A stretch of DNA of 53,670 nt from Phaeobacter sp. CECT 5382. Lineage in GTDB: Bacteria > Pseudomonadota > Alphaproteobacteria > Rhodobacterales > Rhodobacteraceae. Both the position numbers and the translations under genes were made by a program. Below, in pieces: positions 45,487 through 53,670 of the stretch; position 1 is the first letter of the stretch, and each line of letters begins with the position of its first letter. The notes beneath the pieces are model-generated. The model was not told where the DNA came from. It saw only the letters and a program-made list of their open reading frames with translations, and made no database searches. The DNA lies in NCBI RefSeq assembly GCF_001457775.1, contig NZ_CYSG01000023.1, forward strand, positions 1 through 53,670, in the 5' to 3' direction.

Positions 45487-46280
45487 ATAACGCCATTGAT
45501 TGCCGGGATTCTGGGAATCACAGTCGCCGGATTGATGACGGTGATTGGCGCTTTTCCTGTGCTTGTTGAACGTCGCGTGACTGCACGAACACAGGATGTG
45601 TTGCTGGAGTTTTCTGCTGGCGCGATGCTCGCGGCCTCGTTTTGTTCGCTTATCATCCCCAGTCGTGTGGCCCCAGTCTTGAGGGGTCCGAACACCTTTA
45701 TGGCGCTTGGATGGCAACCGGCACTGATCGCCGTGACCGGGATACTGCTTGGGGGCGCCGCTATTCTTGCCATTGGTCGCGCCGTCCCATCCAGGCATTT
45801 CGTGTCGGGACGGGAAGGGAGGGGCCATCTCGCGATGCGTTCAAAAAGATATGGCTCTTCGTGATTGTCATAACCATTCATAACATTCCAGAGAAGCTGG
45901 CCGTTGGCATTGGTTTTGGCGGTGGGAACAACTCAGGGGGGCTAGAACTGGCAATCGGTATCGGTTTGCAGAACGCTCCGGAGGGTCTCGCGGTGGCGCT
46001 TGCGCAACAAAGCGAAGGCTGCTCGAAACACTATGCCTTTGTGGCTGCCGCGCTGACTGGACTGGTTGAGCCCATTGCGGGCGCAGTCAGAGCGGCTGCA
46101 GTGGAAGTATCCGAGCTGACCCTGCCCTGGGGGATGGTCTTTGCGGCTGGCGCGATGATCTATGTGATCAGCCACGAGATCATAACTGAAACACACAGGC
46201 GCGGGCATCAGGACGCGGCAACAATCGGACTGATGATTGGGCTGGTCCTGATACTTTTTCCGGATGTGAGCCTCAGCTAG
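45487..46280 (+). pseudogene. ZIP-family zinc transporter, frameshifted
   Basis: The N-terminal half (LIAGILGITVAGLMTVIGAFPVLVERR, VLLEFSAGAMLAASFCSLIIP) is in one frame up to about 45825. The C-terminal half (FKKIWLFVIVITIHNIPEKLAVGIGFGGG, IGIGLQNAPEGLAVALA, GLVEPIAGA, VISHEIITETHRRGHQDAATIGLMIG) continues in a second frame. HNIPE and QNAPEG are the two metal-binding helices of GufA-type ZIP importers. One base appears to have been lost in the G-rich tract 45812-45824. The natural start also seems mutated: ATA at 45487 precedes T-P-L-I-A-G, leaving only a TTG at 45496. It would have imported zinc. Confidence 0.78.
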
Positions 46281-46383
46281 ACTGGGGCGATTGGCGGGTG
46301 AGTTGGGCCAATGTGGCCGTTCTTTGGTCCTGCGGGTGCCGTTGCTGATGACTCAAATCATTTTGGACCACGCCGGGCAGCTT

Positions 46384-46812
46384 TCAGACTGGTTCCGATT
46401 TTGCCGATTTCACCGCCCGCTTCGCGGTCTCGACGGTTTCCTCAATCGCCTCAACCTCGTTGGTGACAAAAGCACCAGCGCAGTGTGTCAGCATTTCGGT
46501 GCAGTCTTTCGCATCCTCAGCGAGCCTCTCCATCGAATGGGCCTGCCAATCCGTAAGGATGCCCATTGCGGCTTGCGGATTCTGCATAGCTCCATCCGCA
46601 AGCTGCCTGCTTGCTTCAAGTGCAGCCCGTGTTCCATCATGACGCCGCTTGAACCAAGCGGTTGAAAAGTCTTCAAACTTCTCCAGAAATTGTTCCTGTG
46701 CCTGCCAGAAATGTGTGCTCTGCGCCCCTGTCATAGGTGCAGCGGCAAACATGGTTTGGGCAGATTTTATCATGCCTTGCATTCCGCTGGTTGCATCGTT
46801 GAGTTTAGGCAT
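46384..46812 (-). CDS. Phasin-like protein
   Basis: This 142-residue, mostly helical protein resembles phasins, which coat polyhydroxyalkanoate granules: SAQTMFAAAPMTGAQSTHFWQAQEQFLEKFEDFSTAWFKRRHDGTRAALEASRQL, then WQAHSMERLAEDAKDCTEMLTHC, ending in an Ala/Lys/Glu-rich helix. AGGAGG lies six bases before the ATG at 46812, which excludes the longer open frame. No PHA synthase is present in the window, so the granule role is inferred. Confidence 0.7.
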   Translation of the reverse strand: MPKLNDATSGMQGMIKSAQTMFAAAPMTGAQSTHFWQAQEQFLEKFEDFSTAWFKRRHDGTRAALEASRQLADGAMQNPQAAMGILTDWQAHSMERLAEDAKDCTEMLTHCAGAFVTNEVEAIEETVETAKRAVKSAKSEPV

Positions 46813-47409
46813 TGCGTCCTCCTGTTGCTGGTTATCACGATCGGTTTTGAGCCGATGATCCTGAGGGATGTATTCCATCTGGGCGGGCTGCAAATGGCAG
46901 TCTGGGCCGGGGAATGGGTCATCGGAGATCAGACCGCCCCACTATGCCACGCCCTGCAGGGTTGGAATTGACCTCTGTCAATTCGTGAGTGCACAGGCCA
47001 AGAAACAACCTTGTTGAGCGGGCAGGACCGGGCCTGGGGGATAGCTAGGGTGCAGGAAGGCTGCAGAAATCGCGCCACGCCAGCCAACGGGAGCAGGCAA
47101 TTACCGGTAGCTCACCGTCTGCCACACCATCTCCTGCACACCATCTCATGAATGTGATGCAGCTCCTGACACAAGAAGGCGGCAAAACTCTTTGTATGGG
47201 CAGACGGGGGAAGGTTGGAGAATAGAGGCATTGAGGACAACACGGGGCTGAATCTTTCGGAACACAGCGGGAAGAGGTCGGGGTTGTGACCGGATACACC
47301 CGCAGACAGTAGCCGGGTCGCAATTGCAGCAGAGCGGTCATTGGATACCCGCTCAAATCAGCAGCCGTTTTGAGATCTGTATCGGGCCTGTCGGCAGGGG
47401 GCGCGTAGA
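46813..47409. other. Region without an assignable gene; unidentified minus-strand relic
   Basis: On the minus strand 47357-47112 an 81-codon open stretch without a good start reads protein-like (RSAAIATRLLSAG, FSPVLSSMPLFSNLPPSA, FAAFLCQELHHIHEM). I cannot assign it to a family. It lies divergent from the decayed oxidase, as a lost regulator might. Confidence 0.35.
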
Positions 47410-47918
47410 ATGAATTTGGGTGTTCTGATCATCGTTGGTGGCATTCAGGGATGTGCCACTGCCTATCATCTGGCAAAACAGAGTGTTTCTGTCATTGTCT
47501 TGGAAAAGGACAACGAGGCGCGGCATGCTTCTGGGGTGAATGCCGGAGGGTGCGACTGCTTGGCCGTGACATCGCTGAAGGGCCTCTCAGCCATGCGGCC
47601 CCCAGGATCACGGCCCGCATGCCGCATTTCGCCGGACCTGCCGTCGGCGCCGTGAGCCGTCAGCTCAGCTTCAAACAGTCGACAATGGCATCGTATTGAT
47701 TGGCGGCGGGGCCAAGGGGGCGCGGGCTTCGGTCAACCGGATGCGGACCGTACTCGAGACCTGTATACAGGACAATCTGCACGCCGGACAATCTGCCGGT
47801 TATCAGCCCCGCCGCGAATACGGACCGTGGCTTCCGTGCCTTTGGCTATTCAGCCCATGGTTTCCAGCTGGGCCCCACTACCGGAAAAGTGATGGCCGAC
47901 CCGGTGCCCCAACTTTAA
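47410..47918 (+). pseudogene. Decayed DadA-like FAD amino-acid oxidase
   Basis: Fragments of one DAO-family flavoprotein occur in order but in changing frames: LIIVGGIQGCATAYHLAKQSVSVIVLEKD and SGVNAGG (FAD domain, from 47410), RLLGRDIAEGPLSHAAPRI (next frame), DNGIVLIGGGAKGA (near 47690), and finally DNLPVISPAANTDRGFRAFGYSAHGFQLGPTTGKVMAD (C-terminal FAD-contact region, ending 47918). The intact relatives are about 370-400 residues, so over half of the middle is deleted as well as frameshifted. It cannot encode an active enzyme. Confidence 0.82.
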
Positions 47919-47976
47919 GCCGACCGTAAACCAAACCAAGACTTGGGCCGCCTATAATTGGTTCTGCTTAGCAAGG

Positions 47977-49305
47977 TCATCTTTCGTTAAAGGCGCGTTC
48001 CATGGTCAGCTGGACTGGCTTCAGCATATAGGCCAGCAAGGTCTTTTCACCGGTTGTCATCTCGGCCACGACCGTCATCCCGGCCTGCAGAGGGCGCTGA
48101 AAGTGACCGGTTCCGACACGGGTGTCGTCCAGCTCGATGGAGGCGCGAAAATAAGTCTCTCCGGTGCGTTCGTCGACCAAAGGCAACGGAGAGACGGATT
48201 GCAGCCGCCCCTGAACCTTGCCGAATTTGCGGACGTCGTAGGTGTCGATACTGACGGAGATCGGGTGTTCGGAGCCGATATGACCAACCTCGGAATTCGG
48301 AATGCGAGCTTCGACAACAAGCGCCTGCCGGGTCGGCAGCAGCTCGAAAATTGTCTCGCCCGGGGCAATGACTTCGCCCGGGTTCGGATGAATTACGGAT
48401 TGCACAACGCCGCGTGCAGGTGCCACCAGACGCAGGTCCTGCAGTTTGGCCACCACGGTTGCCAGCGAGACCTTCAGCTGCCCCAGTTCCCGATCCAGTT
48501 CAGTGATCTGAGTAAGAACTTCTTCGCGCAGGGTCAGTGTTTCTGTCGCAAGTGCTGCCGTAGCCAAACTCAGATCTCGCTTGGCTTCAGCCAGGCGCAC
48601 ATGGGCGTCTGAAGCTGCAGCGCGCAGGCTGTCCAGCCGGTCTTCTTCTTCCAGAACCTCATTGATTGGCTTCAGTCCGCGATCATATAGCTTTGCGTAT
48701 TTCTGGAGAATTTCTTCTTTCTTATTCACGCGTTCCAAACTGAAATTCACCGCAGCCTGCAGGATCTCCAGGGTTTCTTCTTGCTGGGCAATGGAGCTTT
48801 TCTGGATTTTTTGGCTTTCAAGATACAGCTCCAGTGCCGCAGAGGCGCCGGAGAATCCATGAGTTTCCAGATCGCGAATGTCAGCTAAGGTCAAAGAAGA
48901 GCTGTGGTTGAGGGCCGCGAGAATGGCCTTTGCATTATCAAGCTCATGTTCAACGGCCGTAAATTGCCCGCTCAGAACGTCATTTTGCTGTTTCAGGTCG
49001 GGATGTTTAAGCACCATCAGCACATCCCCGGCTTCGACGGTTTGGCCGTCACGCACGTGCACGGTCTGGACAATCCCGCCCTCCATGCTTTCGATTTCGT
49101 GATAGTCGCCGAGAGGGGTGATGGTCCCGGGAGCTCGGGTGATTTGCGGCACATCCGTCTGGCTGGCCAGCAGAACGAGGATGGCGACCATGGCAGAAAA
49201 CGTCAGGGAAAGGAGCGCTGCAAAGCGTGGCGGACGAGCATGTTTTTTCCGCTTGGCGCGTTCCATTGGGCCGACTGCTGGTTTCTTGTTGGAAAAACTA
49301 TTCAT
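47977..49305 (-). CDS. Type I secretion periplasmic adaptor (HlyD family)
   Basis: This 442-residue membrane-fusion protein links the inner-membrane ABC exporter to a TolC-type outer-membrane channel. Residues 1-27 are cytoplasmic and basic, 28-48 form the single membrane helix (FAALLSLTFSAMVAILVLLAS), followed by RAPGTITPLGDYHEIESMEGGIVQTVHVRDGQTVEAGDVLMVL (lipoyl half), a long coiled coil (about 105-285), LVAPARGVVQSVIHPNPGEVIAPGETIFELLP (second lipoyl half), and the C-terminal barrel ending GMTVVAEMTTGEKTLLAYMLKPV. It starts one base after the stop of the ABC gene. No TolC gene is visible. Confidence 0.92.
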   Translation of the reverse strand: MNSFSNKKPAVGPMERAKRKKHARPPRFAALLSLTFSAMVAILVLLASQTDVPQITRAPGTITPLGDYHEIESMEGGIVQTVHVRDGQTVEAGDVLMVLKHPDLKQQNDVLSGQFTAVEHELDNAKAILAALNHSSSLTLADIRDLETHGFSGASAALELYLESQKIQKSSIAQQEETLEILQAAVNFSLERVNKKEEILQKYAKLYDRGLKPINEVLEEEDRLDSLRAAASDAHVRLAEAKRDLSLATAALATETLTLREEVLTQITELDRELGQLKVSLATVVAKLQDLRLVAPARGVVQSVIHPNPGEVIAPGETIFELLPTRQALVVEARIPNSEVGHIGSEHPISVSIDTYDVRKFGKVQGRLQSVSPLPLVDERTGETYFRASIELDDTRVGTGHFQRPLQAGMTVVAEMTTGEKTLLAYMLKPVQLTMERAFNER

Positions 49306-49306
49306 T

Positions 49307-51397
49307 TTAAGCTCCGAAAGTTTTCAAGACGGCTTCGATTTTTTTGCGCCCGGCGGCCCCGGTGTCCTGAACGGCGATTCTGTCACCGTTGAGGAAAATG
49401 AAACGATCCGCGAATTGAATGAAGGAGCGGTCAGCGGTCGCAATGACCACTGTTTTGTGACCGCGTTGGTTTTTCACCCACTCCTTGAAACAATCGCGGC
49501 GCAAGTCGTCCAAGCCGTTTGTCGGCTCCGAGAAGAGGTGGATTGAGGAGGGGCGTGCCATGCCACGCGCCAAGGTCAGCGATTTGACGGCTTCTTCTGG
49601 CAGGTTTGCCAGAACCGTATCGGTCAGGCGCGTATCGGCCCCCTGCGGCAGCAGATCAAGATCGTCCTTTAGTCCAATGCCGACGAGTGCGTCGTCGATT
49701 TCTGCATCAGACAGCGACGGCGCGGCAAGACGGAAATTCTGCGCAACAGTGCCATAGAAAAGGGATTTATCGTAGGTTGCATAGGTGACGGATTTGCGCA
49801 GCTCGTCCATGGCGATTTGGCGAATATCAATGCCATCGTGTTCGATCGTACCGGCCAGCGGCGTATAGAGACCATCGATCAGGTCTAGGACTGCTGTGCG
49901 CGCAGAGGTATCGCTGCCCATGATCAGAACCACTTCGCCGGGCTCGCATTTGAAACTTGCCTGCAACAGAACCGGCGCGTTCAACGGGTCAGGGCGATGG
50001 GTTACCGAAGCAAAACTAATCGCGCCGCTCAGTGTTTTCTGGTGGGATTGTTCAAGCCCCAACTCCATTTCCTCGGTAAGGCTCAGCATGCGGTCAGCCT
50101 GGGTGCGGCTGCTCCGGAATGAGAGCAGCTGCGGCATGTTTGAATACAGCGCCTGAAGCGGCGCAAGCACCTTTGAAACGAGTGCGATAGAGGCGATCAA
50201 GGCGCCAAAGCTCAGCTCTCCGGCCAATGCGCCCTGTGCACTCAGAACGACGGCTCCAACGGTTGCGAGGGCTGCTACTGTCTGGGCCATAGACTGGACA
50301 AAGGCCTGGAACTGTCGAGCGTGCCGGGTACTGCGTTCGGCGACTTTTGCCAGCGGTATGCTCCGCTCAAGCCACTGGTTCTGTACCCCAAGATTGGCGA
50401 TGGCCCGCTGGTTCGCAATGGCATCATGGACCACAGACTGGTTCGCCGCGTTCGCTTCGGCTGCATTTTGATCCAGTCGCTGCTGGTGAGGGATGGTTAT
50501 GACAGCAAGTACAACCAGAAAAACCGCAAGGCCAAGCGTCAACAGCCCTACCGGAGGGGCAAGGTAGATGAGGACCGAAAAGAAGATCAGTGCAAAGGGC
50601 AGATCAATCAGCGTGGTCATGATCTGGCCGGTGAAAACTTCGCGCAGCGCTTCGAATTGACGAAAACGGGCCAGCTGCTGGTTGATGTCTGATTTTTGCA
50701 GTTGGGCCAGAGGCAGGGCCATCAGCTTGCGAAACAGGGAAACGGTCAATTGCCTTTCCCCATGCCACCCGACATAGGCCAAAGCCCTGATGCGCGCATA
50801 CCGAAAGCAGAAATCGGAGGCCCCGATTACGATCACACCAACCACCAGTGACGCCAGCATGTTGACGGATCCCGAAGGAATGACCCGGTCGTAGATGGCC
50901 ATGATCAACAGCGGCGCCAGCAGTCCAAGAAAATTCGTCAACAGGGAGGAGGCCAGAAGCCAGGGCATCATAGGCCTCAGCTCGCGAAAGGAATCTCGCA
51001 CGGTTGCAAATTCGTTCTCTGAACGCCGATGGGCAAAACGGTTTATGCGCACCACCAGACAGGTGCGATGCGAAGGCTTGCGCAGCTCTGTGTCCGCGTC
51101 CTGACTGTAGCAGACTTCCAGCGCGTCCCCCTCCTTGCCGAGAGCCATGAAACATGCCCCGGTTTCAGGTATGACCAGTGCTGGGCATTCGTCAGCCGTG
51201 ATGTCCTGTTCAGCACAACGGATCTTGGTGTAGGGGATCTTGAGGTTGTCCAGCGTATCAACGATCTCTTCCGGATGCAGGCTTTTCGACATATGCGGAA
51301 AGGCTTCCAGAATGGTCTCCTCGCTGTTTCTCCAACCTCCAACCAGAAGAAGCTGTTGCAGCAAGCGGCTTGCGGACTGGGTCGTCAGGGTATTCAT
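49307..51397 (-). CDS. Type I secretion ABC exporter with C39-like domain and degenerate NBD
   Basis: This 696-residue LapB/HlyB-type exporter has a C39-peptidase-like N-terminal domain without the catalytic Cys (about 1-125), a six-helix membrane domain (about 145-425; FLGLLAPLLIMAIYDRVIPSGS) and a nucleotide-binding domain (about 455-690). The NBD fold is recognisable (GTIEHDGIDIRQI, SLFYGTVAQNF, EPTNGLDD), but catalytic positions are changed: Walker A reads GSDTSART (494-501, Lys to Arg500), the Q-loop Gln is Tyr542, the LSGGQ signature is replaced by LPEEA, the Walker B Asp is Ser623 (Glu624 kept), and the H-loop His is Ala655. It overlaps the second ABC gene by four bases (ATGA). Confidence 0.88.
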   Translation of the reverse strand: MNTLTTQSASRLLQQLLLVGGWRNSEETILEAFPHMSKSLHPEEIVDTLDNLKIPYTKIRCAEQDITADECPALVIPETGACFMALGKEGDALEVCYSQDADTELRKPSHRTCLVVRINRFAHRRSENEFATVRDSFRELRPMMPWLLASSLLTNFLGLLAPLLIMAIYDRVIPSGSVNMLASLVVGVIVIGASDFCFRYARIRALAYVGWHGERQLTVSLFRKLMALPLAQLQKSDINQQLARFRQFEALREVFTGQIMTTLIDLPFALIFFSVLIYLAPPVGLLTLGLAVFLVVLAVITIPHQQRLDQNAAEANAANQSVVHDAIANQRAIANLGVQNQWLERSIPLAKVAERSTRHARQFQAFVQSMAQTVAALATVGAVVLSAQGALAGELSFGALIASIALVSKVLAPLQALYSNMPQLLSFRSSRTQADRMLSLTEEMELGLEQSHQKTLSGAISFASVTHRPDPLNAPVLLQASFKCEPGEVVLIMGSDTSARTAVLDLIDGLYTPLAGTIEHDGIDIRQIAMDELRKSVTYATYDKSLFYGTVAQNFRLAAPSLSDAEIDDALVGIGLKDDLDLLPQGADTRLTDTVLANLPEEAVKSLTLARGMARPSSIHLFSEPTNGLDDLRRDCFKEWVKNQRGHKTVVIATADRSFIQFADRFIFLNGDRIAVQDTGAAGRKKIEAVLKTFGA

Positions 51398-53109
51398 GCC
51401 GCTCCCTTTCTCTGGGTGTTTGCATCCAGGCGTTCTTGTTCGGCGTCTGCATCCCAGGCCGCAATTTCTGCGGCGGTTTCGGCCTCAAGCATGACGGTGT
51501 CGTCCGCAAGATGTTTCAAGCGCGGATCTGGGCTGGCCATCAGGATTGTCGGTCGCGGGCTGAGTGACCGCAGACATGTTGCCAGAGCATGGCGCTCCGG
51601 GGTGTCCAAAATAGCGCTGGGTTCGTTCATCAACAGCACCCGGGGTTGCACGGCCAGCGCGCGTGTCAGCGCAATTAGCTGTCGGTTGACGGGATCTCTC
51701 TCGAAACTGGTTCCGGTATTGAGCTTGGTGTTGTAGCCCTTGGGCAGACGGTGAATGCGCTCTTCCAGGCCGAGGGCTGCAGCAAAATGCTTGGCGCGTT
51801 CGATTTGCGCGACACCTCCAAAGGCGCTGAGATTTTCTAGCAAGGTGCCGGACAGAATTGCGGGATCCGACTCTAGGATGACCATTGCATCCTTGCCGCG
51901 CCAGGCGGTGAGCTGGGATGCGGGAATGTCACCAATCAGTATTTCGCCCCGGTCCGGCTTGCGTTGACCTGCCAGGGCACTGAAGAAAGCCCTTATCATC
52001 CAGGCGTCACGGGCATTGACCAAGACTGTCGAGCCCTGAGGTACATGAAAGCTGGCGTTGGCAAAGGAGCGACCTGTGCGGTCTCGCCGCTTCATGCTGA
52101 GCCCCTGTACCAAGATGTCGCCGCGCAAAATCTGCGCGTCGGGCAGTGTCTCGGATTGTGTTTCAAGAGCTTCCATCTCATCCAAGCGGGCCCGGGAGAC
52201 GGCAAGGCTTTCCGACTGCACCCAAAGGGTCATCAATTTTGTCAGGGGCTGGATGATCCGACCATTCAGCAGCATACAGGCCGCCAGTTCCGCTATGCCG
52301 ATCATGTCGGTAATGACCAGATAGGCGCCCAACAGCCCCATCGATGCCACAGTCAACTGCGAAAAAACGGCGCCAAAGCTTTGGGCCAGACCGGAAAACT
52401 GGATGAGTTTTCTGCTGATATCAACGGTTTGGTCTTCCAGCATTTCGAAGCGCCGGGCCATCTGCCGCTCCATTCTGTTGGCTTTGATTGTCGACATGTT
52501 AGACAGCAGTTCGGACAGGAATGCATATCGGCGCGTGTCCAGTTTCTTGCGCGCGCCAAACAGCGCCCATTGGGCGCGTTTCATGAAGAAGGTAAACATA
52601 AGGGCCACGCAAAAGGCGCCAACCGGCACCAGAACCAACCCGCCGCCAATCAGTCCAATCATGAGCGCAAAAAGCAAGGTGAAGGGCAGATCAATGGCCA
52701 GTGTCTGATTCTGGCCTGCGTGGTGATCCCTGAGCTGGCCGATTGCGGCATAGCGCTCGATGTAAGAGCTGCCCGGATCTTTGGCAAAGTCGACCGTGTT
52801 GGCTTGCAGGACCCTGGACATGAAGCGGTGGTGGTTTGAGATGGCGGCCTCTTCGGCCGAAACATTGAGCAAAACAGAGCGGGTCCAACGCAAAATAAGC
52901 TCCATTGCGGTGCTGATCAGTAGCGCCAGAGTGAGCATTCTCAAGGTTTCGGCAGACTGAAACGGGATGACCCGGTCAAAAATCAACAAAATGGAAATTG
53001 GCATCAGCAGGGAAAGAACATTCAAGGAAACCGACGCGGCCCCCAAGGGAATATCGATTTTCCACGCCGAGGTCCGGCCGATAAATCCCTGCGTTCTCAT
53101 TTCGTTCAC
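51394..53109 (-). CDS. Second type I secretion ABC protein, degenerate NBD
   Basis: This 571-residue ABC exporter half-transporter lacks a C39 domain. The membrane domain spans about 20-300 (LNVLSLLMPISILLIFDRVIPFQS, DLPFTLLFALMIGLIGGG, LLSNMSTIKANRMERQMARRFEML). The NBD spans about 330-550 and is also degenerate: the Walker A region is NARDAWMI (365-372, Met371 where Lys belongs, no glycine loop), the Q-loop position is Ser in ESDP, the signature is SFERDP, Walker B is LLMNEP (Asp to Asn495, Glu496 kept) and the H-loop His is Pro527. The start is GTG at 53109 or ATG at 53100; both have weak ribosome sites. It is the first gene of the unit and probably forms a heterodimer with its neighbour. 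Confidence 0.87.
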   Translation of the reverse strand: MNEMRTQGFIGRTSAWKIDIPLGAASVSLNVLSLLMPISILLIFDRVIPFQSAETLRMLTLALLISTAMELILRWTRSVLLNVSAEEAAISNHHRFMSRVLQANTVDFAKDPGSSYIERYAAIGQLRDHHAGQNQTLAIDLPFTLLFALMIGLIGGGLVLVPVGAFCVALMFTFFMKRAQWALFGARKKLDTRRYAFLSELLSNMSTIKANRMERQMARRFEMLEDQTVDISRKLIQFSGLAQSFGAVFSQLTVASMGLLGAYLVITDMIGIAELAACMLLNGRIIQPLTKLMTLWVQSESLAVSRARLDEMEALETQSETLPDAQILRGDILVQGLSMKRRDRTGRSFANASFHVPQGSTVLVNARDAWMIRAFFSALAGQRKPDRGEILIGDIPASQLTAWRGKDAMVILESDPAILSGTLLENLSAFGGVAQIERAKHFAAALGLEERIHRLPKGYNTKLNTGTSFERDPVNRQLIALTRALAVQPRVLLMNEPSAILDTPERHALATCLRSLSPRPTILMASPDPRLKHLADDTVMLEAETAAEIAAWDADAEQERLDANTQRKGAA

Positions 53110-53282
53110 CGCCCAGTTAATTCGCTGCCCCCATAGAGCGCGACAGGTTTAAACTGCAAGTTAAGCGTGTGGGGAAAGTCGTGAAAATTGTATTTAACTG
53201 CAAGTGTTTAGTAAGATTTAAGGGTTTGAAAGGTTATTCCTATGGCAGAGACTTTTATCGGCATTTGGGAGGCCCTTGAGAT
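53110..53282. promoter_or_regulatory. Divergent promoter region with AACTGCAAGT direct repeats
   Basis: This AT-rich spacer lies between the secretion genes and the adhesin. AACTGCAAGT occurs at 53152-53161 and again at 53196-53205, 44 bases apart (about four helical turns), each preceded by a TTTA-like tract. This suggests a factor bound twice on one face. Confidence 0.5.
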
Positions 53283-53670
53283 ATGGGAAATACAGAAAAC
53301 GAAGTCGACCCATATCTGATTTCGGTGCCGGGAGAGCAGGAGGAGCCAGAAGATCTGGGCACCCTGTTATCTCAAAACGCTGATGACCTGAGCGATGACC
53401 CAAGCCGCAGTACGCTGCATACGGGTGAAGGAGGGGCTTCTGGTGAGGCCCTTGAACGCGCCTATGAAGGCGGCGCGCCGACTGAACCGGCAGCCACTCC
53501 GCCTGAGATCAAAAATACGGATGTGAACGAAGCCCCCGAAGCGGTGACGCTGGACGGGGCCCCGGTTGCGGAAAACGCCGTCGGGGCGGTTGTCGGCACG
53601 GTCTCGGTGGTGGATCCGGACGCAGGCGACAGCCATACCTTCGAGGTCTCGGATGACCGGTTCGAGGTGG
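53283..53670 (+). CDS. N-terminus of a cadherin-like repeat adhesin (partial)
   Basis: The gene runs off the window after 129 codons. It starts [21 protein letters not shown], continues with an acidic, unstructured leader of about 85 residues without a Sec signal, and then enters a cadherin-like/VCBS-type domain ([41 protein letters not shown]). Such proteins are usually very long, bind calcium, and are exported by a type I system through a C-terminal signal. GGGAGG lies ten bases before the ATG at 53283. It is divergent from the secretion genes and is their probable cargo. Confidence 0.85.
   Translation, partial: MGNTENEVDPYLISVPGEQEEPEDLGTLLSQNADDLSDDPSRSTLHTGEGGASGEALERAYEGGAPTEPAATPPEIKNTDVNEAPEAVTLDGAPVAENAVGAVVGTVSVVDPDAGDSHTFEVSDDRFEV

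Noticed and set aside
53145-53210. CtrA sites (TTAA-N7-TTAA) upstream of the adhesin
   Set aside because: The only paired TTAA has an eight-base gap and the second copy lacks the distal half; the direct repeat explains the similarity better.
1-53670. CRISPR arrays, rRNA genes, insertion sequences with paired terminal repeats
   Set aside because: None seen on reading both strands; the only mobile-element trace is the recombinase remnant.

Overview
The window comes from a marine alphaproteobacterium of the Roseobacter group (Rhodobacteraceae, Phaeobacter/Leisingera/Ruegeria-like). This is inferred from gene content, without a database search: a class I lysyl-tRNA synthetase, monomeric isocitrate dehydrogenase, a complex I NDUFS4-type subunit, a DddW-like DMSP-lyase cupin beside a LysR regulator, a plcP-btaA-btaB lipid-remodelling cluster, a large covalent-flavin/GcvT fusion oxidoreductase, and an anaerobic hemN behind an FNR-like box.

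Layout. 1-8.7 kb holds core genes (nadD, a PBP4-type carboxypeptidase, a molybdopterin oxidoreductase, a TerB-like protein, the DddW-like cupin with its divergent LysR regulator, lysS). 8.9-15.5 kb holds a beta-helix (pectate-lyase-fold) protein and several small secreted or stress proteins. 15.7-27.4 kb holds uvrB, NDUFS4, a GNAT enzyme, icd, a glycosyltransferase and a SbcD/SbcC-like pair. 27.5-40.2 kb is catabolic and lipid metabolism: an SH3 protein, a D-2-hydroxyacid dehydrogenase, ggt, a D-lactate dehydrogenase behind a perfect 22-bp palindrome, the DMGDH-like enzyme, plcP-btaA-btaB and hemN.

40.48-47.9 kb is accessory. It starts at a tRNA-Leu(CAG) followed by the wreck of a serine recombinase. 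It then carries a zinc-homeostasis cassette: a Zur-like palindrome, a COG0523 GTPase, a DUF1826 protein, a bacterial PRMT-like methyltransferase and a broken ZIP transporter. After that come a phasin-like gene and a heavily decayed amino-acid oxidase. From 47.98 kb to the end lies a type I secretion locus: HlyD-type adaptor and two overlapping ABC-exporter genes, divergent from the start of a cadherin-like adhesin that runs off the window.

The most unusual observation is that both ABC proteins of this secretion locus have lost essentially all canonical ATPase residues (Walker A, Walker B aspartate, Q-loop, signature, H-loop), although their membrane domains, gene order and reading frames are intact. 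Other points worth following are the zinc island with its PRMT7-like enzyme, the DddW/LysR pair, the probable Pho control of lipid remodelling, and several well-formed operator palindromes.
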